From Candidatus Omnitrophota bacterium (lineage in GTDB: Bacteria > Omnitrophota > Gorgyraeia > 2-01-FULL-45-10), in contig JAPLMG010000072.1 in NCBI GenBank assembly GCA_026387165.1, forward strand, positions 1 to 17,047: 17,047 bases of DNA, read 5' to 3'. The notes under the pieces are model-generated. The model saw only the letters and a list, made by a program, of their open reading frames with translations, ran no database searches and was not told the DNA's origin. The position numbers were made by a program, and so were the translations under genes. This document shows, in pieces, positions 5,984 to 14,226 of the stretch (positions are counted from its first letter, which is position 1; every line of letters begins with the position of its first letter).

Positions 5984-8900
5984 ATGCAAAAGATGAATAA
6001 AATAATTTCCGCAGTTGTCTCAGTCGCATTTCTGCTAAATACCGTAGCCGCGGACCTCGTGCTTGGCCAGGAACTATTCGCTCGCCCTAAATCCGATAAT
6101 CTCGCCGCGCCATTAATATCCGATGACATAGTCGGGATAGAACATAAGGATATAGGGATCATAAAAATTGCCCTTGAAGCGCAGCTTAAGTTAAGTGAAA
6201 CGCCTCGTTTTAAACGCGCTGTTAAAGAAAATACTATATTTAATCCATCTAATATTCAATTCTTTTTCTGTGAGCCGAAACAGGTTGCCGGATATACATG
6301 TATTAAGGTGAGGATTAAGGATCCGTCCGGCGTAACGCCAAGGACGTACTATGCCTTATACAAAATGCAGAATGACGCGCAGGGCGGTTTCCCGATACGT
6401 GTCTTAACCGAAAAGCAATATAAGGGATTAGAGGCATCCGGCGCGCTTTCCAACGAGAAGTCGTTGCCGGCTATGAAAGAAGCGGACACGAAAGCTATTA
6501 ATAGATATATCGAACAGAACGAAAAGATAATCGATAGATGGATAGCCGATCATATGTCCGACCCGGATAACTATATAGAGATAAAACCGGGCAGCAATTT
6601 AGCGGGTAATTTCTGGTTCGCTGTTTCAAGAGGAACGCCTTTTTATGAAATTGACAGCGCTTTTCGTTATAAAATAAGCGATTTACTTAAGCCTCAACGC
6701 ATAGTGCTTGTAAAGGTAAGAAAAGGCGAGTCGCGGCCCGTTATTACCGAAAACGGTCAACGGATAGAAGTGAATGAGCATACCAGTAATAACGGTATAT
6801 ATATTTTTGTTGACGAAGAGGCTCATCCATTGCCCATCGCCGGGAAGAATCTGTTCAATATGTTCAGAGAGTACCTTAATTGGGTCGAGAGACCTGGTGA
6901 GGAAGGAGCGATCAGAACACAAAGGGCCGCCGATATCCTAGACGCGGTGTCCGAAACAAGGTCGGCTATCGATTCCTCGCTCTCCCACGCGATAGGCGTT
7001 CTATGCGGCCTGCCATGGCAAGTAGAGAACGGTAGTATTGTGAATGATATGGACAGGCTCTTCAAAACAGCGTGCGCGGATCCTTCATATGTTTTAGATC
7101 CTACGTATTTTACAAATATGCCGCTCATGAAAGGGCTGTTGCCGAAGATATCGGCCGCGGCCGTCAACCTCGACCACCTGCGCGGCGAAAAAGGCGAATA
7201 CGACCGCGACTACGCGTCGGGCAAAAATACGCAGGACGCGCAAGGGAACCCCAGAGGTTATTTATCAGATGCTGAATGGAAGGAGCTGCTAAAGGGCATA
7301 ACATCTCCGCTTAAGACTTGGGGTAAAGCTAAATACCAGGACCAGTTTGAGCATGCAAATACTACTGTTCAGATAAAATGGTCTCGTTCGATCAATACTA
7401 TTATTCAAGAACTCACTTCGAACGAATCGCGCAAGATTACGAGAGAAGAACTCCAGACCATTCTGGCCTATTCTATTTTCCCACGGGAGTTTAACAGGTT
7501 CGCTCCCGAATTTATGAATAGTCCGTTAGAAGATTTTCACTTTCAGCTTAATCCTGAATCCGGGCAGGTTATCAGATTGGCAAAAGCTGTCGCCAATACA
7601 TTAGAACGGCAACCCGAATTACGCGTGCAACTGGCCGATATTTTTTCGGCTATAAGGGTAATCATACATGAAGAACGGCGTTGGCTCTGTAATGGTACTC
7701 CTGCTTCCTTGCTCTATTGGAGCGATAATTCGTATAATTTGTTCGTGAATACTATTGCGTTACAAAATTATATTAAACCGGACCCGGTTTCCCGCACCCA
7801 GCTTAAAGGGCAGAAGCGTCTTGAGGTACTTAAGATATTTGCTGAGACATTAGGGAAAACAACCGAAAACCTTTTCAATGCCGGCAAGAACTATATAGTG
7901 TATCGGCTGGGCGAAAACCATTATCAGATATACGAAGGCGCGGCAAATGTCGGTGGTAATCTGGTGATGCGCGGCAGCAAATGGTGCTGGGAAGCATTAG
8001 CCGGCGGCAGGCTGACGCCGAAATCCCGCAAAGCGCCCGACAGGAGCACGGGTGGCCCGGAAGCAGAGCTGGCAAGCCTGATGGGAGAAAGAGATGATTT
8101 AATAGCAGCGGCTAAGAGGCTGATTAAAATCGATCCTAAAATTGATATAGTGCGGCAATTATATGATGGACCGGAATTAGCGCAGGATCTGGCATCAGCC
8201 TTAGCGGAAATAGAAAGAGAAATAGAAGACTTAAGCATGCTTATCGGATCAGGATCTGGCGCCAAATCGAAGGGCATAAAACCTGAAACATTCAAAGGGA
8301 TAAGGACAGCTATATCAAGACGTCTCACCACAACGTCTGCTTCATCAGCATATGAATTCGTCAGCGCGCATTTAGATCTGCAGGATTTGCGTTCAAGAGT
8401 GGCTATTTCATCGGATGCTTCTGATGCAGGCATATGGAGCGTATTATCATATTGGTGCGGTTATAGCGCCGGTATAGATGAAACATGGCATAAATTAAGA
8501 GAATTAGGCCTTGAAACAGAGGCAATAATTTTATGTTTCAAACAGCTGCGGGACAGTATCAGATCCGCATCCCGCACCCGGCCCGGTTCCTCGACAGAGC
8601 TTGGAATTGCGCTCGGAGAAAGCAAGGGCGCAAAAGACGCGGTGTTCGACAAGGAACCATTATCAGGAAGAGCGGACTTGAGCACTGATGCGGACAATGA
8701 GAGCGAAGCGCCGGCCGCGCAGGCACCCTTGCGCGGTAAGGATGGAAAGTATGCTAAACAGCCCGGCAAGAGCTCGGAGGACGCTTTGAAACTCATCGCG
8801 TTATATATGACGCATCCGGATCAAATCATCACTCCGACGGCAGTTTTGCTTCTTTATATTGCATACTGGCAGGACCTTCATTTTTTACCTCCAGCTGAAA

Positions 8901-10930
8901 ATCGGGAATCCGCTTTACGGACCATGGAAAGGGATATTAATGGATTAATTGATTTAGGATATCTTGCTTCTATCGTAGGCACGCCAAACTTCTTCTTGCT
9001 TACGGCTGAAGGCAAAGCGGCTGTTGCCGAAATAGCCGACGCAGGCGAGGCGGAGACCACAAAGGCTGCGGCCGCGCTTGCTGCCTCAGGACCTGAGGGA
9101 ATTTCTCGGGAATTGAGAAAAATAGCAGAAGCCAGCTTGTTGGATCTTAAGAACTGGAATCCGGAAATAGCGTATTATAAGAATACGAGGAATAATACGG
9201 ACATTGCGATAATATCCGTCGGACAGCCGGAAGGCGTGAGAGTTGATTTCAAACTGTCGCATTCTCATCAAGAGAGTAAGGAGCCTTTTGGTATCGCGGT
9301 AGAAATTTCTCACGCAGATTTAGGCGGTCAAGTAGTGACTTGGCAAGAAAACAGGGTAGCTGATGCAGATAAGTTTATCCAAGCTGTGGCAGACGTTATA
9401 CAAACAGTCAAAGATAAATTGCTTATCCAACGTCAAAGGGCTAAAGTGCTTTTAGCCGCAGCGCAGCCCGCAGCCCCCGCACCACTCGCCCCTTCGGGGC
9501 TCGGGTACGGGGCAAGCGCAGCGCCGGAAACTGCAGCAAATCTCAAAAGTATAACTTCTATAGTTATATCTACAAAATTTGCAAAAGATTACGCGCTCCA
9601 CGCATTTGTCGCATGTTTAAGAGATATGAATTTTGACGAATGCGCACGACTTCTTCTTGGAATCTATACTGACTGGGATGAAGCACAATCGGCGGCGGAC
9701 AAATGGTCAGGCGATGAATTTGATCGAAGAAAAGCATCGGATTTAAAATCCCGCTTAGATTTTGTAAAACAATTTTTATACACAACAAGAGATGGAGTTT
9801 CGTTGCTAAGGTCGGGATCATTGGCCGGCCTGCCGCAAACAGTTGCCAGATTCTTTGCGCAAGCCGCAACGCCTGCCGCAGCCGCAGCAGATACTACATT
9901 GCCAGAACTTGCGGGGAAGCTCAGCGATATTGAGAGGCGATTAGAAACGCTGAGGGTCGAGGAATCCGAAGATCGCTACGCATTGGAAGCGGAGGCCGCG
10001 CTATTACGCGGACAAATTGCGAAGTTAGAAGCAGCTTCCGCAGCGCCTGCGCCTGTATCTGACAACGGGACGTTCGGAACTGCGCCCCATCTGTATATTG
10101 GAACAGAGCAAGGGCCTGATGGTGTCCCTTCGACAGTGACTATCGGTGCTGAAAACAGAATTCCGCCGTTCGATGCCGGATTGACTCAGGGCAGACCTGC
10201 GCCAGGCCCGGTGGTACTTGGAGACATGGCGAAGATAGAAATGGAGAGGCATGCAGAGAGAGTGGCGCAGGATGAAATCACTGCGGCTATTCAGCTTGCC
10301 GGCGAAGCGGGCATGAAGATACCTACCATGCCTAATGAGAGATATAACCTGCTCGTCACTTCAGAGTTCTTCATTAAAGGAGAGCTGAAGGAGTCTCAGT
10401 TAACCTACGGCGACAGATTCAATCTTGACAGCGTAAGCGGCCGCGATGCGGATGAGTTTATCCGTAATGTTCTGTTAAGTCCCATAGCTGTGAATGACAG
10501 GACGATAGTCCTTTTGCCGAACGAACTGCCTAACGGTAAATTTGAGGAAAAACATCTTAAGGCGCTTAAGGATGCCGGCATAAGATTTATGGTTGTTAAC
10601 AGGAACGAACTTTTATATGCGGGCAAGGGCATGTTGACTGCCGATGAGGGATATAGAAAACAGTTCCAGCAGGATACATATGCCATAATGCTGCTTATGC
10701 GCGCGATCGATGAGAGCGCAGACAGAAGCTCGCCTATTTACAGATTATTGAGTTTCTACCTGAATAGCCATTTTCTATTTGCGGATAAGATTGATATAGA
10801 CGATTACATCATGGCTATTGCCAAGAATGAGATAGGTAAGCTCATACAGGGTATTCTGGCGTATGTGCCTGCCCATGCTTACGATAAGCCTGATTATAAA
10901 AAGATAGCCGCAACGCTCATTGCGGCGTAA
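5984..10930 (+). CDS. Very large secreted protein of unknown function (1648 aa)
   Basis: No function is recognised. The N terminus is a Sec signal peptide: MQKMNK, a hydrophobic core to about residue 22, and likely cleavage near residues 22-29 (AADLVLGQ). A SDNLAAPL segment follows. Residues 40-900 are mixed alpha/beta without a domain I can name. Residues about 930-1020 look like a winged-helix fold (ALKLIALYM...TMERDINGLIDLGYL...LTAEGKAAV). An Ala/Pro-rich linker lies at 1157-1185 and a coiled-coil stretch (LSDIERRLETLR...LEAEAALLRGQIAKLEA) at about 1308-1350. The C-terminal 225 residues form a compact-looking domain (LLVTSEFFIKGEL, TIVLLPNELPNG, RFMVVNRNELL, YRLLSFYLNSHF) that I recall, from memory only, from other giant Omnitrophota proteins. 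The ATG at 5984 follows AAGGAG (5969-5974) with a 9-base spacer. It separates metG from the rest of the expected operon. Confidence 0.9.
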   Translation: MQKMNKIISAVVSVAFLLNTVAADLVLGQELFARPKSDNLAAPLISDDIVGIEHKDIGIIKIALEAQLKLSETPRFKRAVKENTIFNPSNIQFFFCEPKQVAGYTCIKVRIKDPSGVTPRTYYALYKMQNDAQGGFPIRVLTEKQYKGLEASGALSNEKSLPAMKEADTKAINRYIEQNEKIIDRWIADHMSDPDNYIEIKPGSNLAGNFWFAVSRGTPFYEIDSAFRYKISDLLKPQRIVLVKVRKGESRPVITENGQRIEVNEHTSNNGIYIFVDEEAHPLPIAGKNLFNMFREYLNWVERPGEEGAIRTQRAADILDAVSETRSAIDSSLSHAIGVLCGLPWQVENGSIVNDMDRLFKTACADPSYVLDPTYFTNMPLMKGLLPKISAAAVNLDHLRGEKGEYDRDYASGKNTQDAQGNPRGYLSDAEWKELLKGITSPLKTWGKAKYQDQFEHANTTVQIKWSRSINTIIQELTSNESRKITREELQTILAYSIFPREFNRFAPEFMNSPLEDFHFQLNPESGQVIRLAKAVANTLERQPELRVQLADIFSAIRVIIHEERRWLCNGTPASLLYWSDNSYNLFVNTIALQNYIKPDPVSRTQLKGQKRLEVLKIFAETLGKTTENLFNAGKNYIVYRLGENHYQIYEGAANVGGNLVMRGSKWCWEALAGGRLTPKSRKAPDRSTGGPEAELASLMGERDDLIAAAKRLIKIDPKIDIVRQLYDGPELAQDLASALAEIEREIEDLSMLIGSGSGAKSKGIKPETFKGIRTAISRRLTTTSASSAYEFVSAHLDLQDLRSRVAISSDASDAGIWSVLSYWCGYSAGIDETWHKLRELGLETEAIILCFKQLRDSIRSASRTRPGSSTELGIALGESKGAKDAVFDKEPLSGRADLSTDADNESEAPAAQAPLRGKDGKYAKQPGKSSEDALKLIALYMTHPDQIITPTAVLLLYIAYWQDLHFLPPAENRESALRTMERDINGLIDLGYLASIVGTPNFFLLTAEGKAAVAEIADAGEAETTKAAAALAASGPEGISRELRKIAEASLLDLKNWNPEIAYYKNTRNNTDIAIISVGQPEGVRVDFKLSHSHQESKEPFGIAVEISHADLGGQVVTWQENRVADADKFIQAVADVIQTVKDKLLIQRQRAKVLLAAAQPAAPAPLAPSGLGYGASAAPETAANLKSITSIVISTKFAKDYALHAFVACLRDMNFDECARLLLGIYTDWDEAQSAADKWSGDEFDRRKASDLKSRLDFVKQFLYTTRDGVSLLRSGSLAGLPQTVARFFAQAATPAAAAADTTLPELAGKLSDIERRLETLRVEESEDRYALEAEAALLRGQIAKLEAASAAPAPVSDNGTFGTAPHLYIGTEQGPDGVPSTVTIGAENRIPPFDAGLTQGRPAPGPVVLGDMAKIEMERHAERVAQDEITAAIQLAGEAGMKIPTMPNERYNLLVTSEFFIKGELKESQLTYGDRFNLDSVSGRDADEFIRNVLLSPIAVNDRTIVLLPNELPNGKFEEKHLKALKDAGIRFMVVNRNELLYAGKGMLTADEGYRKQFQQDTYAIMLLMRAIDESADRSSPIYRLLSFYLNSHFLFADKIDIDDYIMAIAKNEIGKLIQGILAYVPAHAYDKPDYKKIAATLIAA

Positions 10931-10957
10931 CGCGTAAAAGAGATAGTCACACACGCT

Positions 10958-11238
10958 CCCCCTCACCCTATCCCTCTCCCCCTAAAGGGGGAGAGGGTAT
11001 TTTAATTACCTCCTATACTATTTATGGAGAGGGTATTTTAATTACCTCCTATACTATTTCCTCCTCTCCTTTGAGATGGAGAGGGTATTTTAATTACCTC
11101 CTATACTATTTCCTCCTCTCCTTTGAGATGGAGAGGGTATTTTGTTCCCCTCATCCTATTCTTCTCCCCTAAAAGGGAGAAGGACTTTGCGCACTATTTC
11201 CTCTCCCCCGATAGGGGCAGAGGAGTAAGGTGAGGGGG
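10958..11238 (+). repeat. Array of GC-rich hairpins with 52-bp tandem duplication
   Basis: The array is bounded by CCCCCTCACC (10958-10967) and its inverse GGTGAGGGGG (11229-11238). Inside are several CCTCTCC...GGAGAGG hairpins. A 52-bp unit occurs twice exactly (11026-11077 and 11078-11129), preceded by a 36-bp short version (10990-11025) and followed by a partial copy (11130-11143). A CTTCTCCC/GGGAGAAG hairpin (11161-11182) and an imperfect one at 11200-11223 close the array. The same family recurs at 16701-16763. It fills most of the 439-bp gap between the large gene and the toxin-antitoxin pair. Confidence 0.88.
10972..11007 (+). terminator. Hairpin with T-rich tail, likely terminator of the large gene
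   Basis: CCCTCTCCCCC (10972-10982) and GGGGGAGAGGG (10987-10997) form a perfect 11-bp stem with a TAAA loop, followed by TATTTTAATT. It lies 41 bp after the stop codon of the large gene and is also the first member of the hairpin array. Confidence 0.6.
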
Positions 11239-11301
11239 TCGTTAGGGACAATCTCTATTTTTTGGCCTGCTTGTTTTGCCCGCCTTTTATATAAGTTCCT
11301 C

Positions 11302-11330
11302 TTGACAAAGAGCTGTTTTTCGTGTAAACT
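11302..11330 (+). promoter_or_regulatory. Sigma-70 promoter of the toxin-antitoxin operon
   Basis: TTGACA (11302-11307) is followed by a 17-bp spacer and TAAACT (11325-11330). Transcription would start near 11337, about 33 bases before the antitoxin ATG. AbiEi proteins are known to repress their own promoter, so an operator probably overlaps this site, but I see no clear inverted repeat. Confidence 0.7.
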
Positions 11331-11369
11331 TCTATTTCAGAAAGTCCCCAAAAATAAGGATTAACTGAA

Positions 11370-11996
11370 ATGAATTATCTGGAACTTAGCCATGCGTTGC
11401 GAAAATACAAGATCCACCTCTTTACGCTGGAAGATGTTAAAAATCTCTTTTCGAACGAAAAGGCAAAGGCGATAAAAAATAATCTCGCCAGATGGCTTAC
11501 CAGGGGTTATGTTTCAAGGCTAAGGAGAAATCTCTATGAATTCGCCGATAAAGAGGAGACAAAAATCTCGGATCTGTATGTTGCCAACAGGCTCTATGGG
11601 CCGTCCTACGTTTCTCTTGAAACGGCGCTCTCTTTTTACAGCATCATCCCTGACATTGCCGCCGGCGTAACTTCGGTAACGACCGGCCCCACGCGGACGT
11701 TCAGAAATAAATATGGAGCGTTTTTTTATAGGACCTGCCGGAAAAAGGCTTTTACGGGATACAGGATAATCGCTTCCGAAGGTTCCAGGATATATATCGC
11801 GGATAAGGAAAAAGCGTTGGTCGACTTCCTTTATTATCGCCTGCGTTCGGGCTCCTATATCGATTTTGATGAAGAACGTTTTAATAAGAAAATTTTACGC
11901 GCAATTCATTGGAAAAAGGCGTTAAAGTACGCGAAAGTTTTTAACAATAAAACGCTGATCGTCTTGAAAGAGTGCAAGGAGTATACCCTATGCTGA
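11370..11996 (+). CDS. AbiEi-family antitoxin / transcriptional regulator
   Basis: A 208-residue protein with an N-terminal helix-turn-helix region (about residues 14-60: LFTLEDVKNLF...LARWLTRGYVSRLRRNLYEF) and the AbiEi signature SYVSLETALSFYSIIPD. A C-terminal domain includes IYIADKEKALVDFLYYR. AbiEi antitoxins of type IV systems block the toxin without forming a stable complex and bind their own promoter. AAGGA at 11356-11360 lies nine bases before the ATG. The gene overlaps the toxin gene by seven bases, so the two are translationally coupled. The pair is AT-rich compared with the housekeeping genes, which fits horizontal acquisition. Confidence 0.85.
   Translation: MNYLELSHALRKYKIHLFTLEDVKNLFSNEKAKAIKNNLARWLTRGYVSRLRRNLYEFADKEETKISDLYVANRLYGPSYVSLETALSFYSIIPDIAAGVTSVTTGPTRTFRNKYGAFFYRTCRKKAFTGYRIIASEGSRIYIADKEKALVDFLYYRLRSGSYIDFDEERFNKKILRAIHWKKALKYAKVFNNKTLIVLKECKEYTLC
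11976..11981 (+). promoter_or_regulatory. Ribosome binding site fixing the toxin start
   Basis: AAGGAG lies eight bases before the ATG at 11990. An in-frame GTG at 11972 is further upstream but would place this site inside the coding region, so the ATG at 11990 is preferred. Confidence 0.75.
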
Positions 11997-12778
11997 ATCT
12001 GGAATATTTATTGGAAGAGGCCAAGAATAACGGCATGCCCATCGTAAAGAAAAGAGCCATTATCCGGGAGTACGTGCAGCTTATAGCCCTTAACAGCATT
12101 TATAAACATCGTCTCGGGAAATCTCTATTTTTCACCGGCGGGACATGTTTAAGGTTTTTCTATAATATGCCGCGTTTTTCGGAGGATCTGGATTTTGATA
12201 CGGATAATCTTACCGCGGAGGAATTCAGGGAATTGTTGGAAGCTATAGAAAAGGGATTGGTCAAGGAAGGGTTTTCATTAGAAAAACAATCAGAAAAGAG
12301 AGATAATCTTTTCATCGCCGAGTTATATTTCAAGGATTTGATGAGATTGTACGGCCTTACTGACGCGAGAGGCTCGGATTTGATGATCAAAATCGAAATT
12401 TATAAACCAAAATGGAAACTTGAGACGGAGCCCGGTGTTTTAAGTTTATATGGATATAATTTTTCCGCCGTTCTTTTGGGCAAAGGCAACGTCTTTTCCG
12501 AAAAACTGTGCGCCCTTTTTAATAGAAAAAGAGGGCGGGACATCTACGATACTTTATTTTTGTTGAAAAGGCATTTTCCGTTTAACGGCGAAGTGCTTAA
12601 AGCGAACAAGATCGAGGGCTCGCCGAAGGAGCTTATTTTGGAATATTTTAAAAAACTGCCGGAAAAAGAACTTATATCTTTGGCCAATCAGATTAAGCCG
12701 TTTTTGTTTAAAGAAGATGATATTGAGTTAGTGCTGAAAGCGCCGCTTTACGCGGAAAGGTTCTTAAGCGAATATTAA
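11990..12778 (+). CDS. AbiEii-family nucleotidyltransferase toxin
   Basis: A 262-residue AbiEii/AbiGii-type protein. AbiEii toxins are DNA polymerase-beta-like nucleotidyltransferases; some relatives (MenT) block translation by adding nucleotides to the acceptor end of tRNA. Seen: FTGGTCLRFFYNMPRFSEDLDFDT, with GGT at 50-52 and the catalytic SEDLDFD at 64-70, a KIEIYKP strand (134-140), EKLCALFNRKRGRDIYD with Glu171, Lys172 and Arg183-Asp184 through Asp187, and a helical C terminus. All expected active-site residues are present, so it is probably functional. The ATG overlaps the antitoxin stop (ATGCTGA). The stop lies 2 bp before tatD, so tatD may be translated from the toxin message. Confidence 0.87.
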   Translation: MLNLEYLLEEAKNNGMPIVKKRAIIREYVQLIALNSIYKHRLGKSLFFTGGTCLRFFYNMPRFSEDLDFDTDNLTAEEFRELLEAIEKGLVKEGFSLEKQSEKRDNLFIAELYFKDLMRLYGLTDARGSDLMIKIEIYKPKWKLETEPGVLSLYGYNFSAVLLGKGNVFSEKLCALFNRKRGRDIYDTLFLLKRHFPFNGEVLKANKIEGSPKELILEYFKKLPEKELISLANQIKPFLFKEDDIELVLKAPLYAERFLSEY

Positions 12779-12780
12779 AC

Positions 12781-14226
12781 ATGCTGATAGACACTCATTG
12801 CCATCTCGATTTTAAGGACTTTGACCCGGATCGGGAGGCTGTTTTAGATAGGGCCGTGAAGGCCGGCGTGGCGCGGATCATTAATGTCGGCAGCTCGCTG
12901 GAAGGGAGCCGCCGCGCCGTAGAGCTCGCGAATAAGTATGAGACAATATACGCTTCAGTCGGAGTACATCCGCACGACGCAAGCCAGGTGACCGATAAAG
13001 TAATTGAGGATATTAAAACTCTCGCTAAAGAAAAAAAAGTCGTCGCCATAGGCGAGGTGGGGCTGGACTATTATAGATTGTTTCGGGGAAAAACGGGACA
13101 GTCCCCTGCGGGGACAGTCCCTATTTTCCCCGGCGATGACGAAATCAAAGAAGGCCAGCAAGCCGCATTCAGAAAATTTATACAACTAGCCCACGATATG
13201 GACCTGCCGCTGATAATCCATTCGCGAGAAGCGGATGATGACACAATAGGTATATTAAAGGAATACTCAATACCCAATACTCAATACCCAATACCAATAA
13301 GAGGCGTCATTCACTGCTTCTCCGGCAATGAAAAGCTTCTGAAAGAATTCCTGAAATTGGGTTTTTATGTTTCATTCACATGCAATCTGACGTTCAAGAA
13401 AGCCGAAGCCTTAAGAGAGGTGGCGAAGACCGCGCCGATAGAGAGAGTCCTTCTGGAGACGGACGCGCCGTACCTTGCTCCGGAGGGCATGCGGGGAAGA
13501 AGAAATGAGCCCGCATATCTTACCTATCTCGTCGATGAATGGGTTAAGTTGACCGGCCTTTCCAAAGAAGATATCGAGAGAATAACTACGCACAATGCCA
13601 ATACGCTCTTTAAGTTAAACCTAAAAAAAGAGAGCCCTAAGATAGCCTATGAGATACGCGATTCTTTGTACCTCAATATAACCAACGAGTGCACGAATAA
13701 CTGTTATTTCTGTGTAAGGGCCCAGACGGCATTTGTAAAAGGGCATAATCTGAAACTTGATAAGGAGCCTACGTCCGGGGAGATCCTTGAAGCGGTCGGC
13801 GACGCGAAGAGATACAAAGAGATAGTATTCTGCGGATACGGTGAGCCTACGGCGAAGCTCGATACGGTCAAAGCGGTTTGCCGGGAATTAAAAAAGAAGG
13901 GCATGACCACGAGGCTCGTTACCAACGGCCACGGCGATCTTATAAATAAAAGGCCGATAGTTAAAGAGCTCGCGGGCCTGGTAGATAATGTATCGGTGAG
14001 CCTGAATACGGATAAGGAAGACCTCTATAATAAAGTGTGCAAGCCGGCATTCGGCGGCGGTACATACAAGGCGGTCATGAAATTCATAAAGGATTGCGTG
14101 GAGAGCGGCATTAAGGCGGAGGTCACCTGCCTTGACCTGCCGGGCGTTGACTTAAAAGAGTGCGCCAGTATAGCAAAAGAGCTGAGCGCGGAGTTTAGAT
14201 TGAGAAAGATAGGAATTGTTGGATAG
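12781..14226 (+). CDS. tatD: TatD-family metal-dependent nuclease fused to a radical SAM domain
   Basis: A two-domain fusion of 481 residues. Residues 1-280 are a TatD hydrolase (TIM barrel, probable DNase): HCH (6-8), GEVGLDYY with Glu92, His147, HCFSG with His178, and ETDAPYLAP with Asp228 are the metal ligands. Residues about 290-481 are a short radical SAM domain with Cys304, Cys308 and Cys311 (CX3CX2C) for the 4Fe-4S cluster, FCGYGEPT for SAM binding, and VTNGHG and VSVSLNT strands. It matches the known TatD-linked radical SAM group, whose substrate is unknown. Two extra segments sit in the TatD part: residues about 100-119 (palindromic repeat) and 162-173 (7-bp repeat). Both keep the frame. 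The start codon has no clear ribosome binding site and lies 2 bp after the toxin stop. Confidence 0.92.
   Translation: MLIDTHCHLDFKDFDPDREAVLDRAVKAGVARIINVGSSLEGSRRAVELANKYETIYASVGVHPHDASQVTDKVIEDIKTLAKEKKVVAIGEVGLDYYRLFRGKTGQSPAGTVPIFPGDDEIKEGQQAAFRKFIQLAHDMDLPLIIHSREADDDTIGILKEYSIPNTQYPIPIRGVIHCFSGNEKLLKEFLKLGFYVSFTCNLTFKKAEALREVAKTAPIERVLLETDAPYLAPEGMRGRRNEPAYLTYLVDEWVKLTGLSKEDIERITTHNANTLFKLNLKKESPKIAYEIRDSLYLNITNECTNNCYFCVRAQTAFVKGHNLKLDKEPTSGEILEAVGDAKRYKEIVFCGYGEPTAKLDTVKAVCRELKKKGMTTRLVTNGHGDLINKRPIVKELAGLVDNVSVSLNTDKEDLYNKVCKPAFGGGTYKAVMKFIKDCVESGIKAEVTCLDLPGVDLKECASIAKELSAEFRLRKIGIVG
13084..13132 (+). repeat. GGGACAGTCCC palindromic repeat translated within tatD
   Basis: Outer arms CGGGGAAAA (13084-13092) and TTTTCCCCG (13124-13132) enclose GGGACAGTCCCC (13095-13106) and GGGGACAGTCCC (13110-13121). 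The element is open in the tatD frame and adds about 16-20 residues after GLDYYR, where TatD proteins normally go straight on to the next helix. Confidence 0.87.
13262..13295 (+). repeat. 7-bp tandem repeat translated within tatD
   Basis: AATACTC, AATACCC, AATACTC, AATACCC and a partial AATACC follow one another. It codes for YSIPNTQYPIP between the helix after His147 and the GVIHCFSG strand, with the reading frame kept. Confidence 0.87.

Noticed and set aside
7924..8433. 169-codon open frame on the minus strand inside the large gene
   Set aside because: Shadow of the large gene. Ser/Ile/Leu-rich translation without motifs or a start signal.
9470..9510. Possible frameshift or repeat insertion at the Ala/Pro linker of the large gene
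   Set aside because: CCCCTTCGGGG is a small palindrome, but the frame is continuous and Ala/Pro linkers are normal between domains of large secreted proteins.
10990..11143. CRISPR-like array
   Set aside because: The repeated units are contiguous and identical, with no unique spacers, and no cas genes are present. It is a tandem duplication of a hairpin repeat.
11972..11989. Upstream GTG start for the AbiEii toxin
   Set aside because: The AAGGAG at 11976-11981 lies within those codons and points to the ATG at 11990.
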